A stretch of DNA of 64,000 bases. Source: Paulinella micropora. Lineage: Eukaryota; Cercozoa; Imbricatea; Euglyphida. The position numbers and the translations under genes are program-made. The notes below the pieces were generated by a model. The model was not told the origin of the DNA. It made no database searches and worked only from the letters and a program-made list of their open reading frames with translations. Below, piece after piece: positions 1 to 10,876 of this stretch (position 1 is its first letter; every line of letters begins with the position of its first letter). Where the stretch lies: contig BJOX01000180.1 in NCBI GenBank assembly GCA_009731375.1, forward strand, positions 630,118 through 694,117, given 5' to 3'.

Positions 1-237
1 AGCTTTGGCGGTTTGGGGTTGTGGCGCTAGGTGATGTGTCAGTATTATTCAAAATCTCTAAGTAAAAGTAAAGTCTGAACCCTCTTTTTTCTAGTGCTTC
101 CAGCTAAGCTATGACATCCTGGTTTTCACAGATCGCTTCAACTTTCACAACACTTGATTTATGAATCTGTTGCGTAGTAGAGCAATTTATTAATACAATT
201 TGTATTGATGTTTTTATTCAGTGAAGTTGAAAACTAG

Positions 238-277
238 ATCCACAAATGTGGATTGTATGTATCCACAAATGTGGATC
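238..277. repeat. Pair of near-perfect 16-bp palindromes
   Basis: The motif ATCCACAAATGTGGAT occurs twice, 7 bp apart. Each copy is a palindrome except at its central AA. It sits just outside the MITE that begins at 303. The arrangement resembles a tandem protein-binding site, but no adjacent gene uses it, so its role is unknown. Confidence 0.6.
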
Positions 278-302
278 TTGCCCGAGTAAAGGTTAAAAAA
301 TA

Positions 303-573
303 TTGCTGTTGACATTCAAGACAACAAAAATTAGTTTTTCATTTTTGTGTCAGATTTTCATTTTTGTGACAGTTTTTCATTTTTGTGACAAAAATTCAAA
401 TTTTCAAATTTAACGGTAACATTTCGCGAAAATTTACGATATTTTGCGGACGAATATAGCAGTTAATTTGAAAAATTCAAATTTTCACCCAAAATCAAAA
501 TTCCAACCAAAACTGAAATTCCAACCAAAACAGAAAAATCAATTTTTTTTGTTGTCTTGAATGTCAACAGCAA
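303..573. mobile_element. MITE with 28-bp perfect TIRs and TA target duplication
   Basis: Positions 303-330 (starting TTGCTGTTGACATTCAAGAC) and 546-573 are perfect inverted repeats of 28 bp. Each end is flanked by TA (301-302 and 574-575), the duplication made by Tc1/mariner-type transposases. The 271-bp body is AT-rich, contains three tandem copies of a TTTTCATTTTTGTG-type unit (about 335-388) and has no transposase. It is therefore a non-autonomous Stowaway-like element. The termini and TSD are seen directly; the superfamily is inferred from the TA duplication. Confidence 0.85.
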
Positions 574-575
574 TA

Positions 576-1185
576 GTATTGATAACCCGCCAAGTTCAGC
601 TTTTGCTCCCCGCTCAGTGCGGCTTCCCTCCTTCACCTCTAAATTGAACTTATTTAAAGGCACCGGGCCTAGCTAGCCTCACTCTCAACCAACTCAAACA
701 CACAAGCTCTGTACTATTAATAGTACTGGCGACCGTCCCTTCGACAGTGAGCAACTTGAAAGGGGTGAGCAAGGACACTCGAGGTCCCGTAACCCCCTGT
801 TTCGTCGAACCAATCAGAATATAACTTATTATCTGAGTAATATTAATAATGATAGCAGGACAGCAAATCTTTTTATAGTCAACCGCCTCCGCCGGGCGCC
901 GCCACCAGCCCAGAGTGTTTGAGGACGGTGTGCGCTCATGTGAATATCACTATCAAATAAAAACTAAAACGATATGAAAAACACTCTATTGGGCCGGCAA
1001 AATCACTGATGTTATTTTACTTCGACTGTCCTTACTAGTACTATTCCTGGTCGAGACAGTACATACACATACATACATACATACATGCATACATGCATTC
1101 ATTCATGTACATGCATACATGCATTCATGAATGCATGAATCAATGCATGCATGCATACATACATAAATACTGTTACGCCCTTATT
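576..1185. other. Non-coding stretch with ACAT/GCAT microsatellite
   Basis: No supported gene. It holds a short GC-richer segment at about 880-920 and a decayed ACATACAT/GCATTCAT repeat at about 1056-1165. Confidence 0.6.
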
Positions 1186-1238
1186 TCCTTTCTTATCTTT
1201 TATCTTACTCATATCCGCTAAGTCAAGAAAAACTTGGT

Positions 1239-1382
1239 CTAATGGTTTATCAACCCATATCGTGTTCCATATTTTCGGGTTTTTTTCTGGTGGTGAATTT
1301 CAAGTGCTTCTTCTTCTTTTGTTTTAACTACTTCTCCCGTAGGTGTGTCTTCTGCATTAATAATTATATGTTTATTGTCCAT
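1239..1382 (-). CDS. Short lysine/glutamate-rich ORF in AT-rich relic
   Basis: An ATG-initiated ORF of 47 codons on the minus strand, rich in K, E and I, in a markedly AT-rich block. I recognise no family. It matters only as one of several short charged ORFs clustered between 1.2 and 2.3 kb, which may be decayed pieces of another AT-rich mobile or viral element. Chance ORFs are common at this composition. Confidence 0.2.
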   Translation of the reverse strand: MDNKHIIINAEDTPTGEVVKTKEEEALEIHHQKKTRKYGTRYGLINH

Positions 1383-1429
1383 TTATACAAAATATGAAAA
1401 TATTTTTTTGCATATATACTGCCGACCGT

Positions 1430-1654
1430 CAAAGTCCTAAGAAAAGTATTAGGTGAAGAAAAACGGAGACGATGTCCAAAAATTAGTAGATTAAAAAAAG
1501 CAGAACTGCTTAAATTGATGGAAGATTATGAGGTAATGATTTCTGAAAAACAAAAGAAGAAATTTAAGAAAACAACTAAACCACCTTCGAAGTTTAAACC
1601 GTTAGAGAAAACAAAAACATTCATTAAGTCAAGTAATGACATATCAAGATAAAA
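1430..1654 (+). pseudogene. Lysine-rich fragment with SAP-like helix motif
   Basis: An open frame of about 74 codons with no ATG at its left end, closed by TAA. It contains ISRLKKAELLKLMEDY, which resembles the first helix of SAP-type DNA-binding motifs, and ends in a lysine-rich tail. Such short SAP-like basic proteins occur in several eukaryotic DNA viruses and large transposons. A second short ORF (1637-1729, 30 codons, another frame) follows, as if one coding region had been broken. Function and origin are uncertain. Confidence 0.3.
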
Positions 1655-1759
1655 TGAAAGAAATTGAAATTATTAATGGAGAAATTGATGAAGTATATGA
1701 AATTATCGAAAAATTTACCTTCATATAAATAACTAAGAAGAAATACTCTTTATGAAACA

Positions 1760-1984
1760 TTGAATTCTATTCAAAAGAATTTTACTGATGAATTCTACAA
1801 ATATCAAGAACCTTTACTTGAAAAAGTAAAAAAACATATGAATAGCAACGATTGGAACCATACACTAAAAATTAATGCTCAACATTTTGCTGATGCTTAT
1901 AAACTTTTTAAGAAAAAAAGAACTTCAATCTCAAGAGACTTTAATAAAGATATATGGAAAAAACGAATTAAATGGAGTAAATAA
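1760..1984 (+). CDS. Small AT-rich ORF, unknown
   Basis: A 74-residue, lysine- and phenylalanine-rich product. The listed start is not at a clear ATG context, and the 3' end overlaps the minus-strand ORF at 1931-2239. No recognisable domain. The base composition matches the neighbouring fragments and contrasts with the GC-rich viral region further right. It may be a relic of the same decayed element or a chance ORF. Confidence 0.2.
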   Translation: MNSIQKNFTDEFYKYQEPLLEKVKKHMNSNDWNHTLKINAQHFADAYKLFKKKRTSISRDFNKDIWKKRIKWSK

Positions 1985-2239
1985 ATTAGAACTTAAGAAG
2001 ACACTTTTCAACATTTTTTCTTTCTTAGCACTACCGTGACTAGAAGATTGATTATATACTTTCACACTCACACTACTTGGCTTCTTTCCTTTCCCTTTCT
2101 TCGGCTTCAGCTCTTCCTCTTCGGAATCTTCACTACTTTCGCTTTCACTTTCTTCACTCTCCTCAGGTTCTGCTTTCTTACTCTTCTTTTTTTCTCTCTT
2201 AGTTTCCGCTTTCTTTCTTCTTATCTTCATTTTCGCCAT
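1931..2239 (-). CDS. Low-complexity Lys/Glu/Ser-rich small protein
   Basis: A 102-residue product starting at an ATG: about 25 strongly basic residues, an acidic-serine tract (about residues 27-45), a second basic patch, and a hydrophobic, unconvincing C-terminus. The alternation of basic and acidic-serine blocks resembles nucleic-acid-binding or chromatin-associated low-complexity proteins, but no family can be named. No partner gene is visible nearby. Confidence 0.25.
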   Translation of the reverse strand: MAKMKIRRKKAETKREKKKSKKAEPEESEESESESSEDSEEEELKPKKGKGKKPSSVSVKVYNQSSSHGSAKKEKMLKSVFLSSNLFTPFNSFFPYIFIKVS

Positions 2240-2309
2240 CTTTTCTGCTATCAGGTCGGTGAAATCAACCTCATCCTCACTCTCACTCTGCTCCTCTGGG
2301 CTAATTAGG

Positions 2310-2645
2310 AACTAATAGAATTAGTAGCACTGATACAACTATCAATCTTTATATAGGATATCAAACAACAATTCAAAATTTTGGTGACAGCCTTCCGCAC
2401 GTTCATCAGTTCGTACTTTCGGTGGCAGCCTTCCGCACGCCCCCGGCGATAAGACGCTATGAGTGAATAAAGTCTACCAGACCTAACCACTAACGTTCAC
2501 GCTACAAGGCTCTCAGACTATAACCTGTGAGACTAACTTAATATTAATAATCTGCCGTGTACTAGCTACGGCCTACAGTAGAAACTTTATTAAGAAAGGG
2601 GCGCCAAGGGAAGGGCGCAAATACTTACTAGGCCGGACATAAGTA
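2310..2645. other. Non-coding flank of the copia element
   Basis: No gene is supported. Two short direct repeats containing GCAGCCTTCCGCACG-like sequence lie at about 2385-2440. The AAGTA ending at 2645 is the left half of the retrotransposon target-site duplication. Confidence 0.6.
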
Positions 2646-2956
2646 CGTTGTAATGTACTACTAATACCCGTTACTCCACCTAGTCAATTTACCGGTAATT
2701 TGGATAGTCTTAGTCATAGGCAGGTTCATAGGCCGGACAGTTATTGATACCTTTATTACTGACAAGGACACTTTCTAGAGTATTCGCGAATCATAGTCTG
2801 GAATGCCTAGAATCAAATGAGTATTACCATTCTGTAAAGGTCATAACATCATAAATTTGTGTGACCCAAAGTCATTAAAAGTCTTTTCTTCGGTTATTCT
2901 TTACCCTTAGCGGGGTAGCTTCCCTAAACTCTGCGTTTGAGTGATAGATTACTTTG
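2646..2956 (+). repeat. 5' LTR (311 bp)
   Basis: Matches 10877-11187 at all but three positions (visible near LTR positions 16, 65 and 103). It is preceded by the target duplicate AAGTA and followed directly by the primer-binding site. Confidence 0.92.
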
Positions 2957-2972
2957 GTTATGAGCCTTGTCA
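2957..2972 (+). promoter_or_regulatory. Primer-binding site complementary to internal part of initiator tRNA-Met
   Basis: GGTTATGAGCC (from 2956) directly after the LTR is the reverse complement of GGCTCATAACC, the anticodon-arm sequence of initiator-type tRNA-Met. Drosophila copia is also primed by an internal 5'-half tRNA fragment rather than the tRNA 3' end. The ATG inside this site (2960-2962) is the gag start codon. Confidence 0.7.
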
Positions 2973-5956
2973 AGGAGGCAAGCGTGCCAAAGCACGTATT
3001 GAGTCAAGTGCCCATATTCGAGGGCAACGACCAAAGCTTTTGGCCTTGGTCAAGCAAGTTTCAGAAGCACATGCAGGGGATATCTGTCCACGTGGCAGAG
3101 ATGGTATCTGTGGCATTAGCCGACCCAGCTAAAGCCAAAAGGGATTTTCCTTACGACGAAGCAAGGGCTAAGACGGCAGAAGACTTAGAAGAGCCCGACA
3201 CGCCCATAAGTGATAGTGAGGAAGATGAAGAGTCAGACACCTCTCAGAGAGGAAGACAGAGACCCCAGACAAAGAAAGAAGATATCAAACAGCCAGAAGG
3301 TTGGGATAAAATGACAGCAGAACAAAAGAGAGAGTGGAAAGAGAAAGAAGCAAGGAAAAAGAAAAGACAAAGTATGAAACAACACACAAGAAGAAAGACA
3401 GCTATCCGCAAAGAGAAGAAATATTATGAAAGGATGAAAACTTTGCAGTTATGTCTGTCTGTGGCTTTTTCCAAAGACAATGTATCTAATTTCCTGCGAA
3501 CACAGAAGACGAAAGGACCCATTGAAGAGTTGATAGTAGTAAGAGATCAATGGGGAGGCATTTCCGGAGCAGGTAGGTACATGTTAGAGGAAGAGTTTGA
3601 GAGAACGAGACCAAGGGCAGGTCAGAGGTATGTAGACTGGCTAAATGAATTTCTCGCAAAGAAAATCCAGCTTGAAAGTTTACGTGGGGCGCCATTTTCC
3701 GATGAGGAAGCAAAGAGAAAGCTATTTAAGAAATTGCGCTACCATCCAGCTTTCGGGGATAAATTTCAGGTGGACCACTATGATCTCCCGGCCAGACTAA
3801 GACCAAATTTCTCGGAACTATGCGAAGCATCTAGGGAAAGATGGTTAATGTGGGAAGAAAAAGAAAGACGTAACAATTTCCGTGAGAGAAAAACTCAAAT
3901 TCGCAAAGACAACAACAAGAAATCTCGGGATGGCAAGCAGCGGCAAGAGACCAATCTCCTGATGGATAATAAAGGGAAAAGGGGAGACAATAAACCGGGA
4001 CCAAAGACAGCTCCAAACTGGACGCTCAAAGTCACGTGTTTCGGATGTGATGCCAAAGGCCATACCATGAGATATTGTCCGGTGATTTCGGAAAAGTTCC
4101 GCAAAGAAGGAAAATTAAAACGGAATCAAACGGAAGACAAAGGCACGGAACAAGAAAAGAACGAACAAAAGAACAATTACAAAAACAAAAAGAAACCCTT
4201 TCATAAGAAAAAGAAAGCACTCACTTTGATAACAACCGGCAACGACAAAAACGAAGACGAACAAAGTGACTCTGATACAAACGTTGCTTTAATCCATATG
4301 GGGAACACTTATGATAAGAGCGATGATGATGAGGAAGAAAGAGAAAGAGATGACGAGCAACCAAGCTCACCTCATCACAAATCTACAAGTCCCCAAGCCC
4401 TTTTGAACGATACAAAGACTACACCTAGGGTAGGGAATAGACATAGTGAGAGTGGAGAAGGACGGGAAGTGCGGTTAGTATCGGCCACCCTACGAGGTCC
4501 CTCCTCACTACGGGGAGAAGGCAAGGAAGAGCGGTTAGTATCCGCCACCCCACGATGTTCCCCAGTCACCCCTAACCCTAACGAAACTCCTTTGAGGCTT
4601 GAGAGTTCTTACGGAGTCACGCCTGACACAAAATGTGCCGGAATAAACAGACGCAAAAAACCGTGTAATGTTTCCGTTGAAAAATCAAAAGGAAAAGGAA
4701 TATACGCAAATCACGCGAAACGATTATCTTATGCGAGGTACTGCGGATATCACGCCACACAAGACCCAGATTATCCGGAGTTGGATTTGTCGGTAAGTCC
4801 CGTGTTGCGTCCCCCCAAATCTCCTTACTACCCAGACGAACGAGGTCTTAAAGCTGCGGCATTGGAAAAGTCTCATAAAATTACGCAAAGACTCGTTTTC
4901 GGGGAATTTGAAACTTTACGTGACACCAAAATTTCCACAAGTCCACAAGTCTCGCAAAATATTCCGCAACAACCACGCAAACATAATCCATTTTCTAGTC
5001 AGCGGACCGGCCAGAGCAGAGAAGGGAGAGAAGAGAGTGGAGTGGATGAGGGAGAGCAACGACTTGGGCCCACTTCTGTCAACAAGTTTGGCAACCAAAT
5101 AGGTCCCACCTCACAACAACTCCAAATCTCTAGTTCTAGACCAATCACAGCACTCCCACCAACACAGACAACAAACACGCAACCCATCAACCCTCCCGTC
5201 ATAACCTTCAAAGATATAAATGAAATAGCTAAAACGTTGATGAATGAGTGCGTGAGGGGAATGAATGGAGAAGTGATGCGTGTCGTGAGTGGCGAGCTAG
5301 AGAGAGATGACTTTTTGACTGACATAGTAAGAGCAATAGAAGGAGTGTACTTGGAGAGAGCAGTCAGACAGAGTCCCATCACTACACCTCCACAACTCAC
5401 AGAAGAGGGACAAGGTGAGGGTAGAGGAGTCTCTGAGGGTGAACTAGAAACAGAGACAGAGACAGAAGGAGAGACAGAGCATGTACTGATACATGTGAGA
5501 AAAAGAGTGATGAAAAAGAGAGACATGACAGTACAGGATAGTGGAGCAAGCACAGACATATCATGCAGAGAAGACAGATTGACGGATGTCGATGAGATAG
5601 ACCCGGTAGAACTACTGACAGGTAATGGAGAAAGGGAGTTGAGTAAGTCAGGAAGAGCTAGGCTGACTGTGATAGATGGGAAAGGAAGGCCTAGAGCAGT
5701 AGAAAAGAAGATGTTACTCGACACTACCTTACCAGTTAGCATAGTCTCTACAGGACAGATGGACCACAGACACAACAGATCAGTCATCCACCAAAACGGA
5801 CAGTTAGTAATACTCAAACACCCCATCCACATTAACGAGAGTGACATATTAGTAAGGGGAAGATTAACTAAGAGTATGATATATAGATGGGATGACGAAT
5901 ATGATGAACCATTGAAAGTCAACGAAAGATATGATCCTTTCGCAACAAGGGGGTAG
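2960..5956 (+). CDS. gag-pr: Gag-protease polyprotein of copia element
   Basis: About 998 residues from the ATG at 2960; an upstream TTG at 2954 lies in the LTR and is unlikely to be used. The product forms the virus-like particle and binds the RNA. A CCHC zinc knuckle (C-x2-C-x4-H-x4-C) starts near residue 360, with lysine-rich tracts on both sides. The aspartic protease active site is DSGAS near residue 860. The region between (about 440-840) is long, hydrophilic and repetitive, making this Gag unusually large for copia. The ORF ends in UAG straight after GGGGG, from which the pol frame continues at -1. No lesion is seen. Confidence 0.9.
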   Translation: MSLVKEASVPKHVLSQVPIFEGNDQSFWPWSSKFQKHMQGISVHVAEMVSVALADPAKAKRDFPYDEARAKTAEDLEEPDTPISDSEEDEESDTSQRGRQRPQTKKEDIKQPEGWDKMTAEQKREWKEKEARKKKRQSMKQHTRRKTAIRKEKKYYERMKTLQLCLSVAFSKDNVSNFLRTQKTKGPIEELIVVRDQWGGISGAGRYMLEEEFERTRPRAGQRYVDWLNEFLAKKIQLESLRGAPFSDEEAKRKLFKKLRYHPAFGDKFQVDHYDLPARLRPNFSELCEASRERWLMWEEKERRNNFRERKTQIRKDNNKKSRDGKQRQETNLLMDNKGKRGDNKPGPKTAPNWTLKVTCFGCDAKGHTMRYCPVISEKFRKEGKLKRNQTEDKGTEQEKNEQKNNYKNKKKPFHKKKKALTLITTGNDKNEDEQSDSDTNVALIHMGNTYDKSDDDEEERERDDEQPSSPHHKSTSPQALLNDTKTTPRVGNRHSESGEGREVRLVSATLRGPSSLRGEGKEERLVSATPRCSPVTPNPNETPLRLESSYGVTPDTKCAGINRRKKPCNVSVEKSKGKGIYANHAKRLSYARYCGYHATQDPDYPELDLSVSPVLRPPKSPYYPDERGLKAAALEKSHKITQRLVFGEFETLRDTKISTSPQVSQNIPQQPRKHNPFSSQRTGQSREGREESGVDEGEQRLGPTSVNKFGNQIGPTSQQLQISSSRPITALPPTQTTNTQPINPPVITFKDINEIAKTLMNECVRGMNGEVMRVVSGELERDDFLTDIVRAIEGVYLERAVRQSPITTPPQLTEEGQGEGRGVSEGELETETETEGETEHVLIHVRKRVMKKRDMTVQDSGASTDISCREDRLTDVDEIDPVELLTGNGERELSKSGRARLTVIDGKGRPRAVEKKMLLDTTLPVSIVSTGQMDHRHNRSVIHQNGQLVILKHPIHINESDILVRGRLTKSMIYRWDDEYDEPLKVNERYDPFATRG
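5948..5956 (+). promoter_or_regulatory. Candidate -1 ribosomal frameshift site joining gag and pol
   Basis: The gag frame reads ACA AGG GGG TAG. The pol frame is -1 relative to it, is closed by no stop from here on, and has no good ATG before its HHCC domain. The five-G run (5949-5953) would let the GGG-decoding tRNA slip back one base onto GGG. Frame relationships are seen directly; the mechanism is inferred. Confidence 0.55.
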
Positions 5957-8900
5957 AAGGGGAGGGAAGCCCCACAAATGAGAACAAAAACGAGACAAGT
6001 AAGCATGAAGTAAATAAGAGAGAGAAAGAATTACACGTAGATATAGTATTATATGAAGCTTACCCCAGAAAGTCAGACAAACCTAGAAAGATAGGAATCA
6101 AGCTTTTTCACTATGCCTGTGGGCATTATGGGTTAACAAAGATGCGCCTATTGGCAAAAATTTTGAACATTAAGTTAGTTGGTGACGAGAGCGATGTGAG
6201 ATTTTGCGAATCTTGCATGATAGGAAAGTCTAAACGTTTGCCACGTTTTGCAGTTAATACAATAGAAAGAGCCCAAAAGCCAGGTATAATTCTACACATA
6301 GACACATCAGGACCGTGGGCAACTAGATCAATAGGTGGTAAACGGTATAAATTTTCGGTCACCGACGACTACTCACTGTTCATTCTTGACTTTTATTTAG
6401 CCCATAAGAATGAGTTTGTAGATTGCTTAAAACAAGCTGTAGCCTTTTATGAGAGACAGACAGGAAACAAAGTAAAGGAAATTCGCGCAGATCAAGAATT
6501 CCATATTCCGGAGGAAGTCATTAAGTGGTGGAAAAATATTCGCTTTATTTGGAAAACCTCCGCGACAAACGATAAAGACGGGAATCCTATTGCGGAAAAA
6601 GTGAATGATATTACGGCGGGGCCTGCACGAGCAATGAGATATCACGCTAAATTACCGCCGCAATTCTGGGCAGAATTAGAACACGCAGCAACAACCATTC
6701 ACAACATACTACCGGCAATTCACGGGGAACGCAAAGGAATTTCGCCTTATGAGCAGCTGTTAGGTAGAAAACCAACACTCTTTCATTTAAAACCAATAGG
6801 ATGTATGGGTGTGTTACATATACCTAAGACTAAAGTGCGGAAGGGAGAGTACAGAGGGAAAAAGGTGATGCTAGTAGGATATGATCTATTTCGGGAACTA
6901 TACCGCGTATGGGATGGTAAGAAGATAATTTCCGGAGTGAGAGATGTGAGATTTAATATTCACAAAATCGGTAAACAAGCTCATCCTCCTAAACTAGTGT
7001 CGTGGGATAATGATGACTCTGAGGGGGAGAATGAGAATGAGAGCGAGCAACCACACACATCTCCACAAGCGTCACCACCCCCAATCACCACCCAATCACC
7101 ACCTCAATCACCTAAGTCACCGCACAACGTCAACAACGACCACCCAACAACACACTTTGATGAAGTTGAGGGGGAGACAGAGAATGTTGATATCGATGCG
7201 AATGAGAATGAGCATGAAAATGAGCATGTGGAGAAGAATACATTGGATCACAAACATACACGCCTACACACAAGTCCAGAGCCACATTATCCACAACAAT
7301 TACCCCCAGAGCACAAGATCAAGCCACAAGAGCATACAAATGAACAAGATCCAACAGATCCACTAAAAATACATGAAAGAAGAGCATACGAAGAAAAATC
7401 ACCACCATCTAAGGGATTAACGTGGGAGCAGAGTCAGAGAGTAACGGAGAGTAACATAATCCCCGGTAAAAGGCAGCGCAAGGCAGTAGAGAGATTTACC
7501 CCTAGCAATGAGCCCAAGAGAGAAAAGAGAGAGGCTCAAGAGCTAATAGGTAAGGTAGTAAGAGTGCCCGCGCGTGCATGGGGAGATGGATGGGCGAAGA
7601 AAAAGTACGGTGAGGGATGGGAGAGCATAGTACGAGTAGGGGTAGTCAGCAGAGTGAGTGACCCCAGAGATAGACTCGTAGTAAGAGACAGACCTCAGCC
7701 CACCCACATAGTTAAGTTTGAGGACGAAGAAGAACGGATGTTGAATTCGGAAATCCTCAAATACTCCGTGAAAGATCCCGAATACCCGTTACAAAGTCCC
7801 GCTAATATGTTTTTATGCGATGACCGTATGGTGGCAGATGAGATTCGTGATTTTTATTTGTATGTAGATATCAGAGTACCCAAAGATGTCATAGAGGAAG
7901 GTTTGACAGCTAAAGATGTTTTAGAGGGTATGAAAACAGAGCTAAAAGCTCTTCAATCCTTTAACACATACACATGGGTACCCCATAAGGAGGCAAGCAA
8001 GGCAGGAGTTAGTAAGATAGTTAGATTGACATGGGTTCACAAAGTAAAGTTAGATGAGAACGGGAAAAAGTTCATAAAGTCTCGTTTAGCTTTACGGGGA
8101 GATATGTTAGAACCCGGTGTTAGCTATAACCCAGATCAGCTCTTTGTTCCTTGCGCCGCGCACCATTCACTTTTATTTCTCGCCAAACTAGCTGCCTGGC
8201 ACAAACACAAACTATACGGCATAGATTTTAAAAATGCATACCTAAATGCTCGTATGAATGACCCTGTTTATGCATATGCGCCAGAGAGTGTAGACAGAGA
8301 AGGGCATGAGGGGATGATATGGCGTATAGATGGTGCTTTATATGGTGCACCACAGGCAGGAAGAAGATGGTATGAGATATTAGCACCCAAGTTAGAGGAG
8401 CTAGGTTTTAGGTTGCTAGATTCAGACTTATGTATGTTTGTAGAAAATGATAAAGCTTTGAGAGAGGCGATAGTAGGGATATTTCATGTTGATGACTTGT
8501 TGTTCACCGCACCAAACAAACAAGCATATGAGCGTTTTGCGTCCGCATTAGAAAAACATTTCCCGCTCAAAAGACTCGGTATTGCCCGTGAATTCAAAGG
8601 AATAGAGATAGAGCAATCGAACGGGAAAATAATTTTGCATCAGCGAAAATATCAGCAGCAGATACTAAAAGAGGTAGGCTACGATTCTGCTAAACCCGTT
8701 AGTACTCCAGCGCAAGAACATTTCACGGAACCGATGTCGGAATCAGCTAGCTTGCGAAAATTTTCAATTCCTAGTCTAGTTGGTCGTTTGCTATTTCTCG
8801 CAAAGATGACAAGACCCGATATAGAACAAGCACTAAATTCGGCAAGTGTCATGCAAACTATCGATAAGGGAATAACTTATGCGATGTTAGGCAGAATCTT

Positions 8901-10429
8901 TCGTTATTTAGTTAACTCTTATCGAGGTTTAGCTTACCATGAGCCTAAGTCAGAGCAAGAAGGGCAAACCTATCCAAAACTTTCCATGTGGCCCGACGCG
9001 GCTCACAAAGTTTGTAAGAAAACAGGGAAGTCCCGCACTGGATTCGTGATCCTGTGGGGCAGCGATCCAGTTGCATGGTTATCAAAGCGACAGAGTCGCA
9101 TCGCCCTGAGTTTCAATGATGCTGAAATATTTGCAGCAACTGAGTGCATTAGAGAGGGACTTGCACTAAAACACATTNNNNNNNNNNTACAAACTATACG
9201 GCATAGATTTTAAAAATGTATACCTAAATGCTCGTATGAATGACCCTGTTTATGCATATGCGCCAGAGAGTGTAGACAGAGAAGGGCATGAGGGGATGAT
9301 ATGGCGTATAGATGGTGCTTTATATGGTGCACCACAGGCAGGAAGAAGATGGTATGAGATATTAGCACCCAAGTTAGAGGAGCTAGGTTTTAGGTTGCTA
9401 GATTCAGACTTATGTATGTTTGTAGAAAATGATAAAGCTTTGAGAGAGGCGATAGTAGGGATATTTCATGTTGATGACTTGTTGTTCACCGCACCAAACA
9501 AACAAGCATATGAGCGTTTTGCGTCCGCATTAGAAAAACATTTCCCGCTCAAAAGACTCGGTATTGCCCGTGAATTCAAAGGAATAGAGATAGAGCAATC
9601 GAACGGGAAAATAATTTTGCATCAGCGAAAATATCAGCAGCAGATACTAAAAGAGGTAGGCTACGATTCTGCTAAACCCGTTAGTACTCCAGCGCAAGAA
9701 CATTTCACGGAACCGATGTCGGAATCAGCTAGCTTGCGAAAATTTTCAATTCCTAGTCTAGTTGGTCGTTTGCTATTTCTCGCAAAGATGACAAGACCCG
9801 ATATAGAACAAGCACTAAATTCGGCAAGTGTCATGCAAACTATCGATAAGGGAATAACTTATGCGATGTTAGGCAGAATCTTTCGTTATTTAGTTAACTC
9901 TTATCGAGGTTTAGCTTACCATGAGCCTAAGTCAGAGCAAGAAGGGCAAACCTATCCAAAACTTTCCATGTGGCCCGACGCGGCTCACAAAGTTTGTAAG
10001 AAAACAGGGAAGTCCCGCACTGGATTCGTGATCCTATGGGGCAGCGATCCAGTTGCATGGTTATCAAAGCGACAGAGTCGCATCGCCCTGAGTTCCAATG
10101 ATGCTGAAATATTTGCAGCAACTGAGTGCATTAGAGAGGGACTTGCACTAAAACACATTACACAAGAACTAAACATAGCCCAAAAGAGCCCGATAGAATT
10201 ATTCGAGGATAACTCTCAAACAGTCTTAGCGGCAGAGAGGGGTATGTCAGGTAATAGAACTAAACACTTACCTTTAGAACTACACTTTATGCACCACCTA
10301 CAGAGAGACGGTGAGATTAAGTTTGTAAAAGTAGGTACGAAGAATCAGATAGGTGATGTAATGACAAAATATTTACCGAAAGAACAATTCGAGTATTTAC
10401 TTAACAAATTTACGGTAAAGCTCAAGTAA
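5957..10429 (+). CDS. pol: Pol polyprotein: integrase, reverse transcriptase, RNase H
   Basis: Domains in order: an HHCC zinc finger (LFHYACGHYG ... FCESC) near 6106-6222; an integrase core with HIDTSGP, RADQEF and the IAEK glutamate (about D,D-34-E); a long polar linker; the copia RT with the catalytic FHVDD at about 8486-8500; and RNase H with DAAHK and NDAEIFAATE. The frame is open throughout. The copy is interrupted by 10 Ns at 9178-9187, after which 9191-10159 repeats 8209-9177 with three mismatches in 969 bp. Removing the repeat leaves one frame of about 1,160 codons. The real stop is at 10427-10429. Confidence 0.92.
9178..9187. other. 10-N assembly gap inside pol
   Basis: Ten Ns join two nearly identical copies of the RT/RNase H region (offset 982 bp). 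The same pattern of sequence repeated across a 10-N gap appears at 22207, 35099 and 52724, so the join is best read as unmerged overlapping contigs. Confidence 0.85.
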
Positions 10430-10876
10430 TTTCGGGATTTGCGTGTCCACTCACCTATATTTGCTTTGAGTGTTTTGTGCAGTTTGTTGCTTGTTGCAGC
10501 AGCTTTGTTTTGCGCAGGGGTCAAGAGCCGTCGAGCCGAGGCTGGGTAGCCGACTGCCACGCGAGGCCGGCAGCCGCGAGGCTTTCCCCTGCTAACTTAG
10601 CAATTTAAATTCTTTCTATCATTCTTTCTGTCCTAGAATAGGAAATCTAAATTTTTTAATTTTGCTACCCTCTACGGGAAGCGCTTGCAAATTTTTGAAC
10701 ACATACATACTTCATACATGTTACTGCATGACTACACATATATACATACATAGAGGATGTGATGGACGGTAAATGCGAGTTGATATTTAACCTTCGGGTA
10801 ACCCATAACTGATCCTCAACACTATTTTTTCATATTTACACACTAATATAGCCTATGACTTGCGACTAAGGGGGAG
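10430..10876 (+). other. Copia 3' untranslated region with polypurine tract
   Basis: About 450 non-coding bases between the pol stop and the 3' LTR. The last nine bases (10868-10876, AAGGGGGAG) are the polypurine tract that primes plus-strand synthesis. Confidence 0.75.

Noticed and set aside
4999-6006. 335-codon minus-strand ORF opposite gag
   Set aside because: Antisense shadow of the gag-protease frame, with no motif and no start context.
9191-10429. Second independent retroelement RT gene
   Set aside because: Only three differences in 969 bp from the sequence before a 10-N gap, at a constant 982-bp offset. It is the same element duplicated by assembly.
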